DNA from: Spisula solida | Lineage: Eukaryota > Mollusca > Bivalvia > Venerida > Mactridae | Length of the DNA: 64,000 nt | Direction: 5' to 3' | Assembly (NCBI GenBank): GCA_947247005.1 | Contig: OX365945.1 | Location: forward strand, 34,278,551-34,342,550 | Shown: one piece after another, positions 1 through 13,700 of the stretch | How the letters are laid out: every line of letters starts with the position of its first letter | Numbering within the stretch: the stretch's first letter is position 1 | Translations under genes and position numbers: made by a program | Notes under the pieces: generated by a model | What the model was told of the DNA's origin: nothing | Database searches by the model: none | Seen by the model: only the letters and a program-made list of their open reading frames with translations

Positions 1-299
1 ATGTATAAAAATATTAAAAAGGATATTTAAAAAAAACCTCAATTTGGCCATGGTCGTGACATGGAAACCAACTATTTGAGATAACTTTCAATTCAAACTG
101 GCAGCCATTGTGACAACTGATATTTGTGATATTTTAAAAATGTTATGATTTATATAACATTGATAACAAAAACAAATAGGGACATTAAATTTGAATGCAA
201 AATTTAATTGTTGAAAGTGTGAAAATCAATACTACATGTAAATCACTTTCAGTTCATATTCCAGATAAGACTAAAGGTTGTTTCAGCTGCAGAATAGCT

Positions 300-560
300 T
301 TATTTAAGTCTCCAACCAGTTTGCCCTTTGTCTGTCTGTTTGACAAAATTCTGGATTCTGACATAACTCAAACAGTTTACAAGCTAGGTATATGAAACTT
401 GGTATGTGGATAGGGGGCAGCAAGGGGATTATGCACATCTAAAAATATTTTGATTCTGATAAAAATTGTGGTTGCTTTGGCAACAGAAAAATTGAAAATA
501 ATTTAAAGCACATGGCTTCAAACCGGTGAGGGGACTAATCTGTATTGCTTGAAATTCTTA
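300..560 (+). repeat. Dispersed repeat, family A copy 1
   Basis: Shares 'gaaacttggtatgtggatag', 'aaaaatattttgattctga', 'attgtggttgct.tggcaaca' and 'cttcaaac.ggt..ggggac' with 55345-55640, and its 3' part with 7955-8060. Non-coding; no TIR found. Confidence 0.7.
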
Positions 561-912
561 GTGACTTGCAGGAGAATAATATTAAATGGGTCATTTGTCT
601 GTTTTTATGTCCCATGAGGGTGTCGGTACTTCTGTCATAAGGAGACTATTAGTCTACCCTATCACATTATCCTGACAGTGAGTTAGTCATTCGGTCATTA
701 AACTACAATTAATCTACTCTGTAAATTAAACGGAGTGCCAGGCAAGTATATTTGTAGTGTGTGGTGGCCTCAGGCATCAAAATTGGTTAAAAGCATGTAG
801 TGTATACCTAACAAAGCATCTAGGAGGTGACCTAAAGCCATTGATGCACAGTGTAAACAAATAAAAAAAGACAACCACAATTACTTAAATGAACATGTGT
901 AACTATATTTGT

Positions 913-982
913 CCCTTTGGTGCAACAAGGTTGTATCTCACTATATAGTATATTATAAGATACAACTTGTTGCACCAAAGGG
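913..982. repeat. Short hairpin, 25-26 bp arms
   Basis: Left arm 913-938 (ccctttggtgcaacaagg...) pairs with right arm 958-982 with a single unpaired base; the loop of about 19 nt is AT-rich. Could be a tiny foldback element or a structured intronic RNA. Confidence 0.75.
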
Positions 983-1531
983 TCGTATTATGTTACCTTG
1001 CACACATATTGACAAAGTTTCAACTGTACAGAGATACTACACCTTAGACAGAACAACTAATGTACAATATTAGTCCATAAAAACATCCATTTCCAACTAA
1101 AACAGCTGCCCAACATGTAATCCAATCTTCTAATAAACTTTGTACTGGGTTTTATGGACAGTGGTAGAATCCCTGGTGTATATGATAACTATGCCTGTAG
1201 ACCCATACATATAATGTTACACTCTATTATAGCTGCTGGAGTTATTCCTTCTACTTAAATATCCAGAACAGGCAGTCTTGTACTTTTCTTGTTTCAAGAA
1301 TGAATTTTATCTAAATAATAAATGTGTTGTGTTTGTTTCGTTGTGATCTTTGATGACTGCATGGATCATATTTAGGTCTTTGCATGCATGTAGAAGCAGG
1401 ATACAGACAAAATGGCCGCTGTAAAAGTTACAGTAATCACATGGTAACGTCGGGTAGGTAGAGTTTTGGTAGCAGTGAAACCAAAGTTTATATAGTATTG
1501 CAACAATGTAGTTTTGACTTTGGTATTTCAG

Positions 1532-1769
1532 ACGATGACCTTGATGCATAAAACAAACAATGATTGGTGGCAGATACGTAAGAGTGACGGATCAGAAGGA
1601 TTCGTGCCAGCTAACTATGTCAAAGAGTACGAGCCAAAGGTCGTGAAGAAGGTCGTACAACGACCTGTCAAGGTCCCTGAAAAGGTCAAGGTAAAGAAGA
1701 CGGTGATGAAAAAAGAGGTTGTGAAAACAAAGACAGAGAAACCAAGCACATTAAGAAGAGCTCCCTCAG
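1532..1769 (+). CDS. SPTBN5: Exon 1: SH3 C-terminal half and basic linker
   Basis: Reads from TMTLMHKTNNDWWQIRK through DGSEGFVPANYVKEYEP: the n-Src/distal loops with the WW pair and the ALYDY-distal Pro/Tyr groove residues of an SH3. About 40 Lys/Val/Pro-rich residues follow (RPVKVPEKVKVKK), then TLRRAPS. Acceptor tttcag, donor ctcag/gttggt; leaves in phase 1. The first half of the SH3 must be upstream; I found no exon for it in 1-1531. Confidence 0.85.
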
Positions 1770-4700
1770 GTTGGTACAGCTGATTATAATCCACTATGAT
1801 CTGAGCTCACATAGCCTTAGGACTATTAGTACCTTTTTCAGGGGTGGTATTCAATATTGATCTTACTTGACTTAAAGTTCAGGACAACCAATCAGATCAC
1901 ACCCTATTAAACTCTTGGTTAGAAAAAGGCCGTATGATTGGCTATCCTTATTCTTCAATTAAATTGAATATCACCACTGGTCAACTTAAAATACAGTCAT
2001 GGTCCTAAAAGTTTGTCCCCTTACGGTACATTTTTTTGCAGCCCTGCATGAGGTTAGTCTGGCTACTCGACTAGATCATATATTTTTTTATCATAACTTC
2101 ATACTCAATTTTAGCTGGATTTTATTTTGGGCTTGAATATCTATGTTTGAGGGTGCAAAGGGAGTTAATTTCAGGAAAAAAGAGTAGACTGAAGAGTTTT
2201 TTCTTTTAATTAAACATAGGGCCTGTATAGACAGACTACCCTGAGATAAACTTGGATCAATCAGTGTATGGCATACATTCTGTGAAAATGAAAGTAAGGT
2301 ACATTTCGAAAAAGACAATTTTACAGTTGGCACCTGCAGAAAAAATGGTTGCCATCTAATATTTCTTTCTAGTTTGTTGCCATCTCTAATGTTTCTGGTG
2401 ATATTTCTAGTTTGTTGTTGGTTATATATCTAGTTCATGATCTAGGATATTATGTCGTTCTAATGGTTTGTGATAATTGATATTGTAATAGCATTCTTTG
2501 TTGTGAGGTCTATCTATTGGAAAAGCAATCTGAATTTTATATTATCAACTGGACCATAATTCTATTTAATGTGTGTATTAATGGTTCTATTTGATGCCTA
2601 TATTTACCTTAATTGTAAACCTACCCATCCCCTGCACAGGTAACTTGTATCATTGATTATTTATATAAAAAAAGTCTTTTATAAAATTCTTATATATTAT
2701 AAATTATATAAAAAAAAATATTTTTTTGTTTACTCTTTATTAATGATACTTCCTGTGATCCCCTGGCTGTTTTTATTGACGAATGCCTAATATCAAGTCG
2801 TTGATTATTAAATCCCTCCTATATGGATATTATTCCCTATTATTCCCCATAACAAAAAGTTATATTATAACTCTATGCCGAATGACGACAACTCATTATT
2901 GTTATTATTAATTATATAATACAATATCCATTCTGTAATAGATGAAGCTGATTATGGCATTTATTCTTTCAGATGAAGAGAGTAGACAATTACCTCGATT
3001 TGTTACTGGTACTTTTCATTAACCTATTAAATTAATATCTCAATTATTTGAAAGCTCTCCATCTAGTGCTTGCCTTTTCCAAATCTGTCTCTATGATATA
3101 TTTCTGTGTTAAGATTTAATGAGACTGTCGCGTTTTGTCTATTGATGTGGTAAACTTAAAGGAAGTCTTGCAGAGCTGCTTTAAGCAGGGTTCAGATTGT
3201 GAGTGAGGTATATGAACTGCTTTAAGCAGGGTTCAGATGGTGAGTGAGGTGTATGAGCTGCTTTAAGCAGGGTTCAGACTGTGAGTGAGGTGTATGAACT
3301 GCTTTAAGCAGGGTTCCGACTGAGGTGTATGAACTGCTTTAAGCAGGGTTCAGACTGTGAGTGAGGTGTATGAACTGCTTTAAGCAGGGGTCCGACTGAG
3401 GTGTATGAACTGCTTTAAGCAGGGTTCAGACTGTGAGTGAGGTTTATGAGCTGATTTAAGCAGGGTTCAGACTGTGAGTGAGGTTTATGAGCTGCTTTAA
3501 GCAGTGTTCAGACTGTGAGTGAGGTGTATGAACTGCTTTAAGCAGGGTTCAGACTGTGAGTGAGGTTTATGAACTGCTTTAAGCAGGGTTCCGACTGAGG
3601 TGTATGAACTGCTTTAAGCAGGGTTCAGATGGTGAGTGAGGTGTATGAGCTGCTTTAAGCAGGGTTCAGACCGTGAGTGAGGTGTATGAACTGCTTTAAG
3701 CAGGGTTCAGATGGTGAGTGAGGTGTATGAACTGCTTGAAGCAGGGTTCAGATGGTGAGTGAGGTGTATGAGCTGCTTTAAGCAGGGTTCAGACCGTGAG
3801 TGAGGTGTATGAGCTGCTTTAAGCAGGGTTCAGACCGTGAGTGAGGTGTATGAACTGCTTTAAGCAGGGTTCAGATGGTGAGTGAGGTGTATGAGCTGCT
3901 AAATGCAGGGTTCATACTTCGGTGAATTGATTAACCCCTGTGACTCTTTGACTGATGATTTCCTCTGATAGATTGACCTCTACATTTCAGTTTTGAAGGC
4001 TTGAGATATATATAAAGTTGTAAGGAATACTGGTGCAATGGTCTGGTTATTAACTCCTATGTAGAACTGGTATACAGTTGATAAATTCCATGCTGACACC
4101 TGAACAGATACTGTAATTAACACATAATAGACAATTAACTAGTGGGGAATCTTGAGAATTAAATCATTTAAGCCCACATGCAGTACAAATGTATGGTTAC
4201 CTGAATTAAATCATTTAAACCCAGTACAAATGGATAGTTACATGTATTTGTAGGTATGAATTAAATCATTTAAACCCAGTACAAATGGATAGTTACCTGT
4301 ATTTGTAGGTATGAATTAAATCATTTAAACCCAGTACAAATGGATAGTTACCTGTATTTGTAGGTATGAATTAAATCATTTAAACCCAGTACAAATGGAT
4401 AGTTACCTGTATTTGTAGGTATGAATTAAATCATTTAAACCCAGTACAAATGGATGATTACCTGTATTTGTAGGTATGAATTAAATCATTTAAACCCAGT
4501 ACAAATGGATAATTACCTATATTTGTAGGTATGAATTAAATCATTTAAACCCAGTACAAATGGTAGAATGGTTGCCTATATTTGTGTATAAGTACAGAAG
4601 CAGCATAGTCCTGATATGTTATACGTCTGTCATCTTTCTAAAGCTTCATACCCAGCTACTGATTTTAATTGTTGGCGTTTGCTTAGTGTGCAGAACTGGT

Positions 4701-7700
4701 ATTACCCGAATGCTTTAACCTTAATGTTCTAATATGTATCAAACATTCTTTTCTCCTGTCTGCTTCGACTTTTAATTTGCAATTATGTTACGGTGAATTC
4801 TATCAGAAGATACAGAATATTGGTAGAGTTCCTTTACCTTTTTGCACTCTTCATCTTAATGTATCACACGCATTAGCGACTCGGAATGGCTGTAATTATG
4901 ATGTTTTAATTGACAGCCTTCATCCAAACTCATGCTTGTCTTGCTGTCCTTGAAACTTGACTAAGATCCTCTGTGTCAGACAGGTTATGAGGAGAAGTTG
5001 ACAGGTCTAAGCTTTGGTCATAGCATCCACATGTGGAGAATTGACTCATTGGCTATGGACATGTCATCCGCATGTGGAAAAATTGTCACATATTGGCTAC
5101 AATCATGGCATCTGCGTGTGGAGAATTGTCTCATTGGCTATGCACATGGCATCCACCTGTTGAAAAATTGTCACATATTGGCTACAGTCGTGTGTCATCC
5201 ACCTGTGGAAAAATTGTCACATATTGGCTACAGTCATGTCATCCACCTGCGGAAAAATGGTCACATATTGGCTACAGTCATGTCATCCACCTGTGGAAAA
5301 ATTGTTAGATACCTGAGGAATAATTGGTTGCTAATTAACTTAAATGAAATGGCTTAAAACTGGATCTAAACAAAACTAATTTATGTTTATATTGTGACAT
5401 ACTTATTTTGCAGCAACCTTCCCTTCATTTGTTTTTTAATCATACAAATAAATACTATGGTATGTTATTGATAAAGGATCTCATAAACAGTCCTTATCAA
5501 TTGGGAATTAATTCCTTATCTAAAAGTATTTATTATACTATAATGGCTTTGTTTACTTTTTTCAATTATATGCACATAAATGATTCATTATATGGAAATA
5601 TATTGGGAATTCGTACTTAAATTAAAATCACTTGAAGTTTGCTATTAAATTGATAATGGAGATAACTTATATGAACTTTATTATACCCCCATATACATAG
5701 TATATGGGGGCTATATTGGAGTCATGCTTGAGGATGGTTGGTTGGTTGGTCCGTATAATTTTGTCCGCGCTATTTCTCTGTAACCATTGGTCGGATTTCA
5801 TCAAAAAATGATTGATCAGTACCAAGTCTAGTTGTGCATATCGTAAGCATAAGCCGGTCGGATAAATTTTAAGGGAGTTATGGCCCTTTGTTTTTTTACA
5901 CTTAAAAATTTTGTCCGCGCTATTTCTCTGTTACCAATAGTTGGATTTCAATGAAACTTTTCATGAATGATCAGTACCAAGTCTAGTTGTGCATATCCTC
6001 GGCACACATTGGTCGGATAAATTTTAAGGGAGTTATGGCCCTTTTTTTTTTCACTTATAAATTTTGTCCGCGCTATTTCTCTGTTACCAATAGTTGGATT
6101 TCAATGAAACTTTGCATGAATGATCAGTACCAAGTCTAGTTGTGCATATCCTTGGCACACATTGGTCGCATCAATTTTAAGGGAGTTATGGCCCTTTATT
6201 TTGTTTACACTTATAAATTTTGTCTGTGCTATTTCTCTGTTATTAATGGTCGAATTTCAATGAAACTTTGCATAAATGATCAGTACCAAGTCTAGTTGTG
6301 CATATCCTCAACACACATTGCTCAGATAAATTTTAAGGGAGTTATGGCCCTTTGTTTTTTTACACTTATAAATTTTGTCTGCGCTATTTCTCTGTTACCA
6401 TTGGTTGGATTTCAATGAAACTTTGCATGAATGATCAGTACCAAGTCTAGTTGTGCATATCCTAGACTATCATTAATAGGATTAATTTTAAGGGAGTTAT
6501 GGCCCTTTGTTTTTTTACACTTATGAATTTTTCCTTTGTTACCATTGGTTTGATTTCAATGAACGTTTGCATGAATGATCATTACTAAGTCTAGTTGTTT
6601 GTCAGAGCACATTTAAGTGACTGTGTCAAGCAGTTTCTGGGGGTATTCATCACATTCAGTGATATTTCTTGTTCTATTAATTGGTAGTTAAAAGCCCCCG
6701 TTTTTAATCTAGGTTATCAGGCCTCGATCTTCCAAACATCTTGAGTAAAAATCTCAGCTAAAATTGAGATTCTGCTCAAATCAGAGTCTGAATTTGAGTT
6801 AAATCTGATGTTCGATCTCATGAAATTTTACTGTAATAAACTCGAGAGTAATGTTTCTGTTTTGTGATGCAAACAATTTGAATCCTGTCTCTGATCGAAA
6901 TTAAGACGCATGCCATTATTTGAGATCTTCATAAAACTTGATTAGTTGTTTGTATCTTAAACCCGGGTGACCCAGGTTTGAATCCTGGTTGAAGCACTTC
7001 ATGCCATTCCATAAAAATTTGGCATCAATGTTGATTTTCCACCACATGTGGAGAAGCTTTATTATAACTAGTTCCTGATTGAAGGGTAAGTTTAATAAGT
7101 ATCGGTTAGGATACAGTCCAGATTGCATATATTACTGAAAAATCGTCAGGAAACAGTGTTAAAACGGAGTAAACCAACACTCTTACATGTTTGCTTTGAT
7201 CTCTTACAGTGCGGTCAAAATCCAACCTCCACTTTGACAAGGACAATGTGGAATCCAGGCAGAGAAATATCACATTGACATTCAACAAGTTGATGAAACT
7301 TGCACAGGTAATTATGCTGGTTATAAAAACTTTAATGGTTGGCATTAACACCTGACATTCAACAAGTTGATGAAACTTGCACAGGTAATTATGCTGGCTA
7401 TAAAAACTTTAATGGTTGGCATTAACGCCCTACCTTGAAACATGAAAATGAACCCTTTTTAACAAACATTGGCCGATTATTATTCCAGTCTGCTATTCAA
7501 TGACAATCAAGTCCTTCCTATTGGTAGTGAAGTTTGATCTCTATTGAACTCCCAACAATAACTGATGACTGGATAGGTGACAGCGAGGTAGCCTGGTGCA
7601 ACATGTACTCCCCTGAGAAACTCTACTTTTATTTGCGCATGAAATCCTAGTTTTTCAGCACGACTGTCTAACAAAATTACAATTGATTAGAGATTTACTC

Positions 7701-10700
7701 TTGTTCAATAAAGTGACCCAATCTCCCTGGCCAATCATTTATATTTCTCACTAGGCCAATGTCAATTATCATCCAAATGTTAAAACAGATGCCACATTTC
7801 ACATTATTGAGCATGTGGTCACAAAGGACATCTGTATAAAATATAGGTCAGATTCCTTATTAGGTCAACCGTGCTCAAAAACTAGGTCATTAAAGGCTAA
7901 ATTGTAGAAAAAATAGAGGTCACAATTTTGACTTACCGGGTATTATAGGTTTGCAACTATTTCTGGTTGCCATGACAACAGAAACATTGAAACTAATTTA
8001 AAGGCTTCAAACCGGTAGGGAACTTCTGTATTGCTTGCAATTCTTAGTGACTTTATAACTGTGTAAGATTGGTCATCTGTATAACATGTAAGTAAAGGCT
8101 ACATGGTGCTATATGTATTATCGGTATATATAATATTACAGACGAGACGAATCAGTTTAGAAGATGCAAGCCAATTATTCAAGTTTTACCGAGAGTGTGA
8201 CGAGTTTGAGACTTGGATGAAGGAGAAAGAACTGTTGCTGACAAGCAAGGAAAGTCTCTCTGATAATATGGATGCCGTGAGGAAAAAGTTTGAGGTTTGT
8301 ACAAATATCTCTCAGTCTGAAATGACCATCACAGGTGTCAAAGTCTGAAATGACCATCACAGGTGTCAAAGTCTGAAATGACCATCACAGGTGTCAAAGT
8401 CTGAAATGATCATCACAGGTGTCAAAGTCTGAAATGACCATCACAGGTGTCAAAGTCTGAAATGACCATCACAGGTGTCAAAGTCTGAAATGACCATCAC
8501 AGGTGTCAAAGTCTGAAATGACCATCACAGGTGTCAAAGTCTGAAATGACCATCACAGGTGTCAAAGTCTGAAATGACCATCACAGGACTGGTGTCAACT
8601 GGACATGCGCGGATCCAGATGGAACACATAGGATAAGTTAGCACTGGTTAGGTGTATCTGCCATATTTGACTAAAAATTTCTTGAGAAAAAGCGTAAAAC
8701 CAGAAAAAAACACGCCCACATAAGGTGTGGTATTCTGCAAAGTGTGTTGGTGTACGTTTTGTTACATATGGTGACGGACTGTGTTGTGTCTGTAAAAATG
8801 TAGAAATTCAGTAAATAGTCATCACAGACTCCATGGAAGCTGATTATAGCGTGTTAATAACTGATTATAGTGTGTTAATAACTAGGTATTGTTAGCTACA
8901 TATTTCATATCACAAGTCTTTATAAACTTGAATTGATTCATTTTCATAGATATATGATAACATTAGAAACTGTTAATGTAGATGTCATTAATAGCATGAA
9001 CAATAAGCCTGCATATTTGTTGGTTAATATTTTCATTATCTTGCTGAAAGTTGTTGACAGTAGATGACTATTGTTCAGGTACCAACCAATGGTCCCTTAT
9101 TTACTTACAATTTATGCAAGCTCGGGTTCAAAGTTGATCCAACTACGTACATAGAAAAAACATTGTCGAGTACTTTGATTTTGTGAGTACATTTTATTCC
9201 TTGTTCAATGAAACAGAATTAATTTTTACCCGACATGTTACGCCATATGTTAGGTTGGCTGGTGTAGTTGTCTGGTATAGGGTAAAACAGTTCTCTTCAT
9301 TAACCCATTAGTTTCAAAACAATGTCACTGGTTTATACTTGTTAGCTCACTTGATCATTGCTGAGCTGTTCATTGGCTGTCTGTTTTAATTGCTTTGGGC
9401 ATATATGGCTTTGGGACACACATGCTCTAATAATTAACAAAGGTTCAATGGAGTGCCTGCAGAAATGATTTGTAATAAAATCAGAAAGTTTAGCATAATC
9501 AAATAAGAACCAAGTGGTTTTAATGCGTTTAATGAACTTGTTTTGTTGACTTACTAATTATATGATCCTGTATTAATGGTATTGCTGACATACTAATTAT
9601 GTTATTCTGTATTAATGTCTGTATGCTGCTTCTCATATATCTGGGTAAGTCATTGAACTAAGTACGCCTCAATTTGATCTAGATGGTGATTGAACAAAAC
9701 AATGACCCTGTCACACTACAATGTTTAGCTTATAAAGACCCTGTCACACTACAACATTTTGCCAACAATGACCCTGTCACACCGCAACGTTTTGCCAACA
9801 ATGGTCCTGTCACACTTCCAAATTTTGCCCATCATGTCCCTGGTACACCACCATGTTTTGCCAACAATGGCCCTGTCACACCATAATGTTATGCCATCAA
9901 TGGCCCTGTCTGACTGCAACGTTTTTGCCAACATTGGCCCTGTCCCACGGCAACGTTTTTGCCAACATTGGCCCTGTCACACCATAACGTTTTGCCAACA
10001 ATGGCCCTGTCACACCATAACGTTTTGCCAACATTGACCCTGTCACACCATGGCATTTTGCTAATAATGACCCTGTCACACCATAATGTTTTGTCAACAA
10101 TGACCCTGTCACATTAGCACATTTTGCCAATAATAGTCTTGTCACACTACTACGTTTTGCCAATAATGACCCTGTAACACCACGACAGTTTGTCAATACA
10201 ATGTATGCTGAACATATGACAATTGTATCCCAACGACTGCTAGTATAACACTTTGAGCTGATGATATATTCCTATATATATATTCCTGTTACCCTGTGTT
10301 GCAGCAATTGTTGACAAATATAGCGGCAAACAGTGGTAGACTCACCGAGATAAATAAGCTAGCAGACGACATTCTGAAGCGGGGAACCAGTCAGAAGGAT
10401 CAAGTCGGTAAACGCAAGAAGGAAATCAATGACAGGTACTAATTTTCATGGTTTAATTTCGCATGGGTCAAGTGCCTGTAGCGCTGTGTTACTATTAGGT
10501 GAAACTGATCCTGTTCATCAGAATGGGGGAAATGTCTATAAACAACACTGGTTGCGATGGCAACCGATAGGAAAATCTTTTAAAAAGTCATAAAAAACAA
10601 CAGCTCGCCAGATTTCAAAATAATTTTACAGAAATAATTGTTGGGTGACCCTCTTGCAAAATTGACATTTTTGTCTTGATTCGTCAAAAAACATGGCCAC

Positions 10701-13700
10701 CAGTGGGTGGGGCGCTGTTGTTCCCTACATATCTATAATAAAATCTTTAAAAATCTTCTCCTCTAAAAGTACTGGTTGGATTTTACTATAAATTGGTAAA
10801 ATTGTTCCTTGGGTGGTTCTTTCTTAAAATAGCTAAAAGAATTATAACCTATGCAGAACTCTGGTTGCCATGGCAGAAATAGTTGTTGGGTGACCGACCC
10901 TCTTTTAAAATTGACATTTTAATCGTGATTCGTCAAAAAACATGGCCGCCAGTGGGTGGGACCCTGTTTTGCCTATATATCTATTGTAAAAATCTTTTAA
11001 AATCTTCTTCTCTAAAAGTACCAGTATTTCATGTTAAATGTGTAACAATGTTCCTTGGGTTACCCTTTCAAAAAATAGCTAAAAGAATTATAATTCATGC
11101 AGAAAAAAAACATGAAAAATATGGTTCTACTGCATCAATGTGCACAGGTGAACAGCCTAGGGCCTTGTTGTTTCTTTTATGAGCTCAAAACCTACCAGCC
11201 CGCAGACACTAAACAGAATTTGCAATTTGGACCATCTTTGATGAGGGGCTTAATTGTTAGGCACCTGTTAGTAGGTCCGTCTGTCGGTAGACCAAATGGT
11301 TTCCATTCAATAACTCAAGGACACTTTGCCCTAGGATCTTCAATATTTACATGGAGGTTGGTCATCAACAGTGGATGACCCCTATTGATTTTAAGTCAGT
11401 AGTGCCCTTGACCTTTAACATTACTGGTTATTTGGCATGCATGTTTTACAAACATCTCTTGTTTATTTTATGCCTTGGAGTTTATGCTTCAGGAGTTAAT
11501 GTTTGGTATAAAAACAGGGGATTGTGGTGTACTGATATTGTCTGCTTAGGTCATGTGAGCACTAGAACGCATTGAGCACTAACATTATATAACATATTTG
11601 TATTACAGATGGGAGAAATTGAATCGTTTGAAGATGGACAAAGAGAAGAATCTGCAAGGTGCATCTAGGTGAGTTTATATATAATGTCCACCTACTAATG
11701 ATTGCTTCACCGTACATTATTATGTCTCCCATAAAATAGTGGGGCAGACATATTGATTTTGTGCTGGTTACAGTTTCTTTGGGCTTGTTCCCTTAACCAC
11801 TGGTCTGATTTCAATGAAACTCCACATGGATACTTGGTACCAAACATAGTTGGGCATGTTGTCAGGTACCAAACATAGTTGGGCATGTTGTCAGGTACCA
11901 AACATAGTTGGGCATGTTGTCAGGTACCAAACATAGTTGGGCATGTTGTCAGGTACCAAACATAGTTGGGCATGTTGTCAGGTACCAAACATAGTTGGGC
12001 ATGTTGTCAGGTACCAAACATAGTTGGGCATGTTGTCAGGTACCAAACATAGTTGGGCATGTTGTCAGGTACCAAACATAGTTGGGCATGTTGTCAGGTA
12101 CCAAACATAGTTGGGCATGTTGTCAGGTACCAAACATAGTTGGGCATGTTGTCAGGTACCAAACATAGTTGGGCATGTTGTCAGGTACCAAACATAGTGG
12201 GCATGTTGTCAGGTACCAAACATAGTTGGGCATGTTGTCAGGTACCAAACATAGTTGGGCATGTTGTCAGGTACCAAACATAGTGGGCATGTTGTCAGGT
12301 ACCAAACATAGTTGGGCATGTTGTCAGGTACCAAACATAGTTGGGCATGTTGTCAGGTACCAAACATAGTGGGCATGTTGTCAGGTACAATGTTGTCAGG
12401 AATTTAAGGTGGGATGATTTTTGCGGAGTTATAGCACCTTGCCTGAGACATGTTTTTAAGTCCAAAACACTTCTAATTCGATATTGTTAACTTTGTGCTT
12501 AATGTGCGTCTCCTGTGACCTAGTGGTCAAGGCATACATACGCCGTGGATGGGAAATGGACGGTTCAAGTCTTCAAAGGGGTCTGTTTTGATATCTTTAG
12601 TCTATGATCTGCAGCTTGTAAAAGAATGGTTGTGTATTCCTGCCTGACACCATGCATTAAAGAATTCAGAAAGTAAATGACTATTGAGTCACATTGGCTG
12701 GTCTTTTAGATAGGAGGTGACACTATAATAATTATAGAATCTAATTGCTTCACAATTCTCAGGGAAATCCCTCTTTCATGTTAACATGATGTCATTCTCA
12801 AGTATGAACATCCAGTTTGAAATCATGATGGCTTTCAGACAAATTACAAAGTACAAGATGAATCACATGGTGTGGGATAACTTGATTGATAGATTTGATG
12901 ATATCTAGGGAAAATTGTGGCTATATCATGATAGTTGCTCTTATGATATGCATGTTTATAATTGGTGTTAATTGATTTTTAATGTGATACTGGATGAAAA
13001 AGTCCATATCAATTAGGATAGATCGTTAAATATGCACCATGATTCTGATTGTAATTAATAATGAAAGGTTTTATGTTACTGTAAACCAATTTACTTTCGT
13101 GAATACTAAATTTCGCGTTTTGCTGATTGTCGGCATATTCGCAACTAAAATCTTTGCGTTTTAAGTTTTCTGCAGTGTTTATAAATTAAATTGTGCAAAC
13201 TAATTTCTTGGTTTACAGTATATTAAGACTGTATTTTTGTGTCCTCTGAAAAGGCGACATATAGGTATTACTTTGGCGTCGGCTGCGGCGTCACAAATTG
13301 CTTGTCCGGAGCATAACTTTGTCACTTTAAGTTCAAATGACTCAAGATTTAGTATGCATGTTTCTCGCAATAAGCCGAAGTGCAGTGCATAAGAACCATA
13401 TAACTCTACCTTGCATTGTTTTTGAATTATTTCCCTTTGATTGATTTTATTAGAGCATTTCTTGTCCGGACCATAACTTTGTCACCTTACGTTCAAATGA
13501 CTCAAGATTTGGTATGTATGTTTCTTGCAATAAGCCAAAGTGCAGTGCGCAAAAACCATAACTCTACCATGCATGGTTTTTAATTATCTCCCTTTGATTG
13601 ATTTAATTAGAGCATTTCTTGTCCGGAGCATAACTTTGTCACCTAGAGTTCAAATGACTCAAGATTGTGTATGCATGTTTCTTGCAATAAGCCGAAGTGC

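Larger units (their letters stand above)
1..1531. other. Upstream intron sequence
   Basis: No coding exon supported. Contains a dispersed repeat at about 300-560 (shared with 7955-8060 and 55345-55640) and a perfect-type hairpin at 913-982. The 5' half of the SH3 domain is expected upstream of this window. Confidence 0.6.

Noticed and set aside
4998..5357. 119-codon frame with CGKIVTYWLQS repeats
   Set aside because: Translation of the 44-bp tandem repeat in an intron.
9683..10196. Open frames on both strands with NDPVTLQ / SLLAKRYGVTG repeats
   Set aside because: Both strands are open because the 33-bp unit is a multiple of three without stops; a minisatellite artefact.
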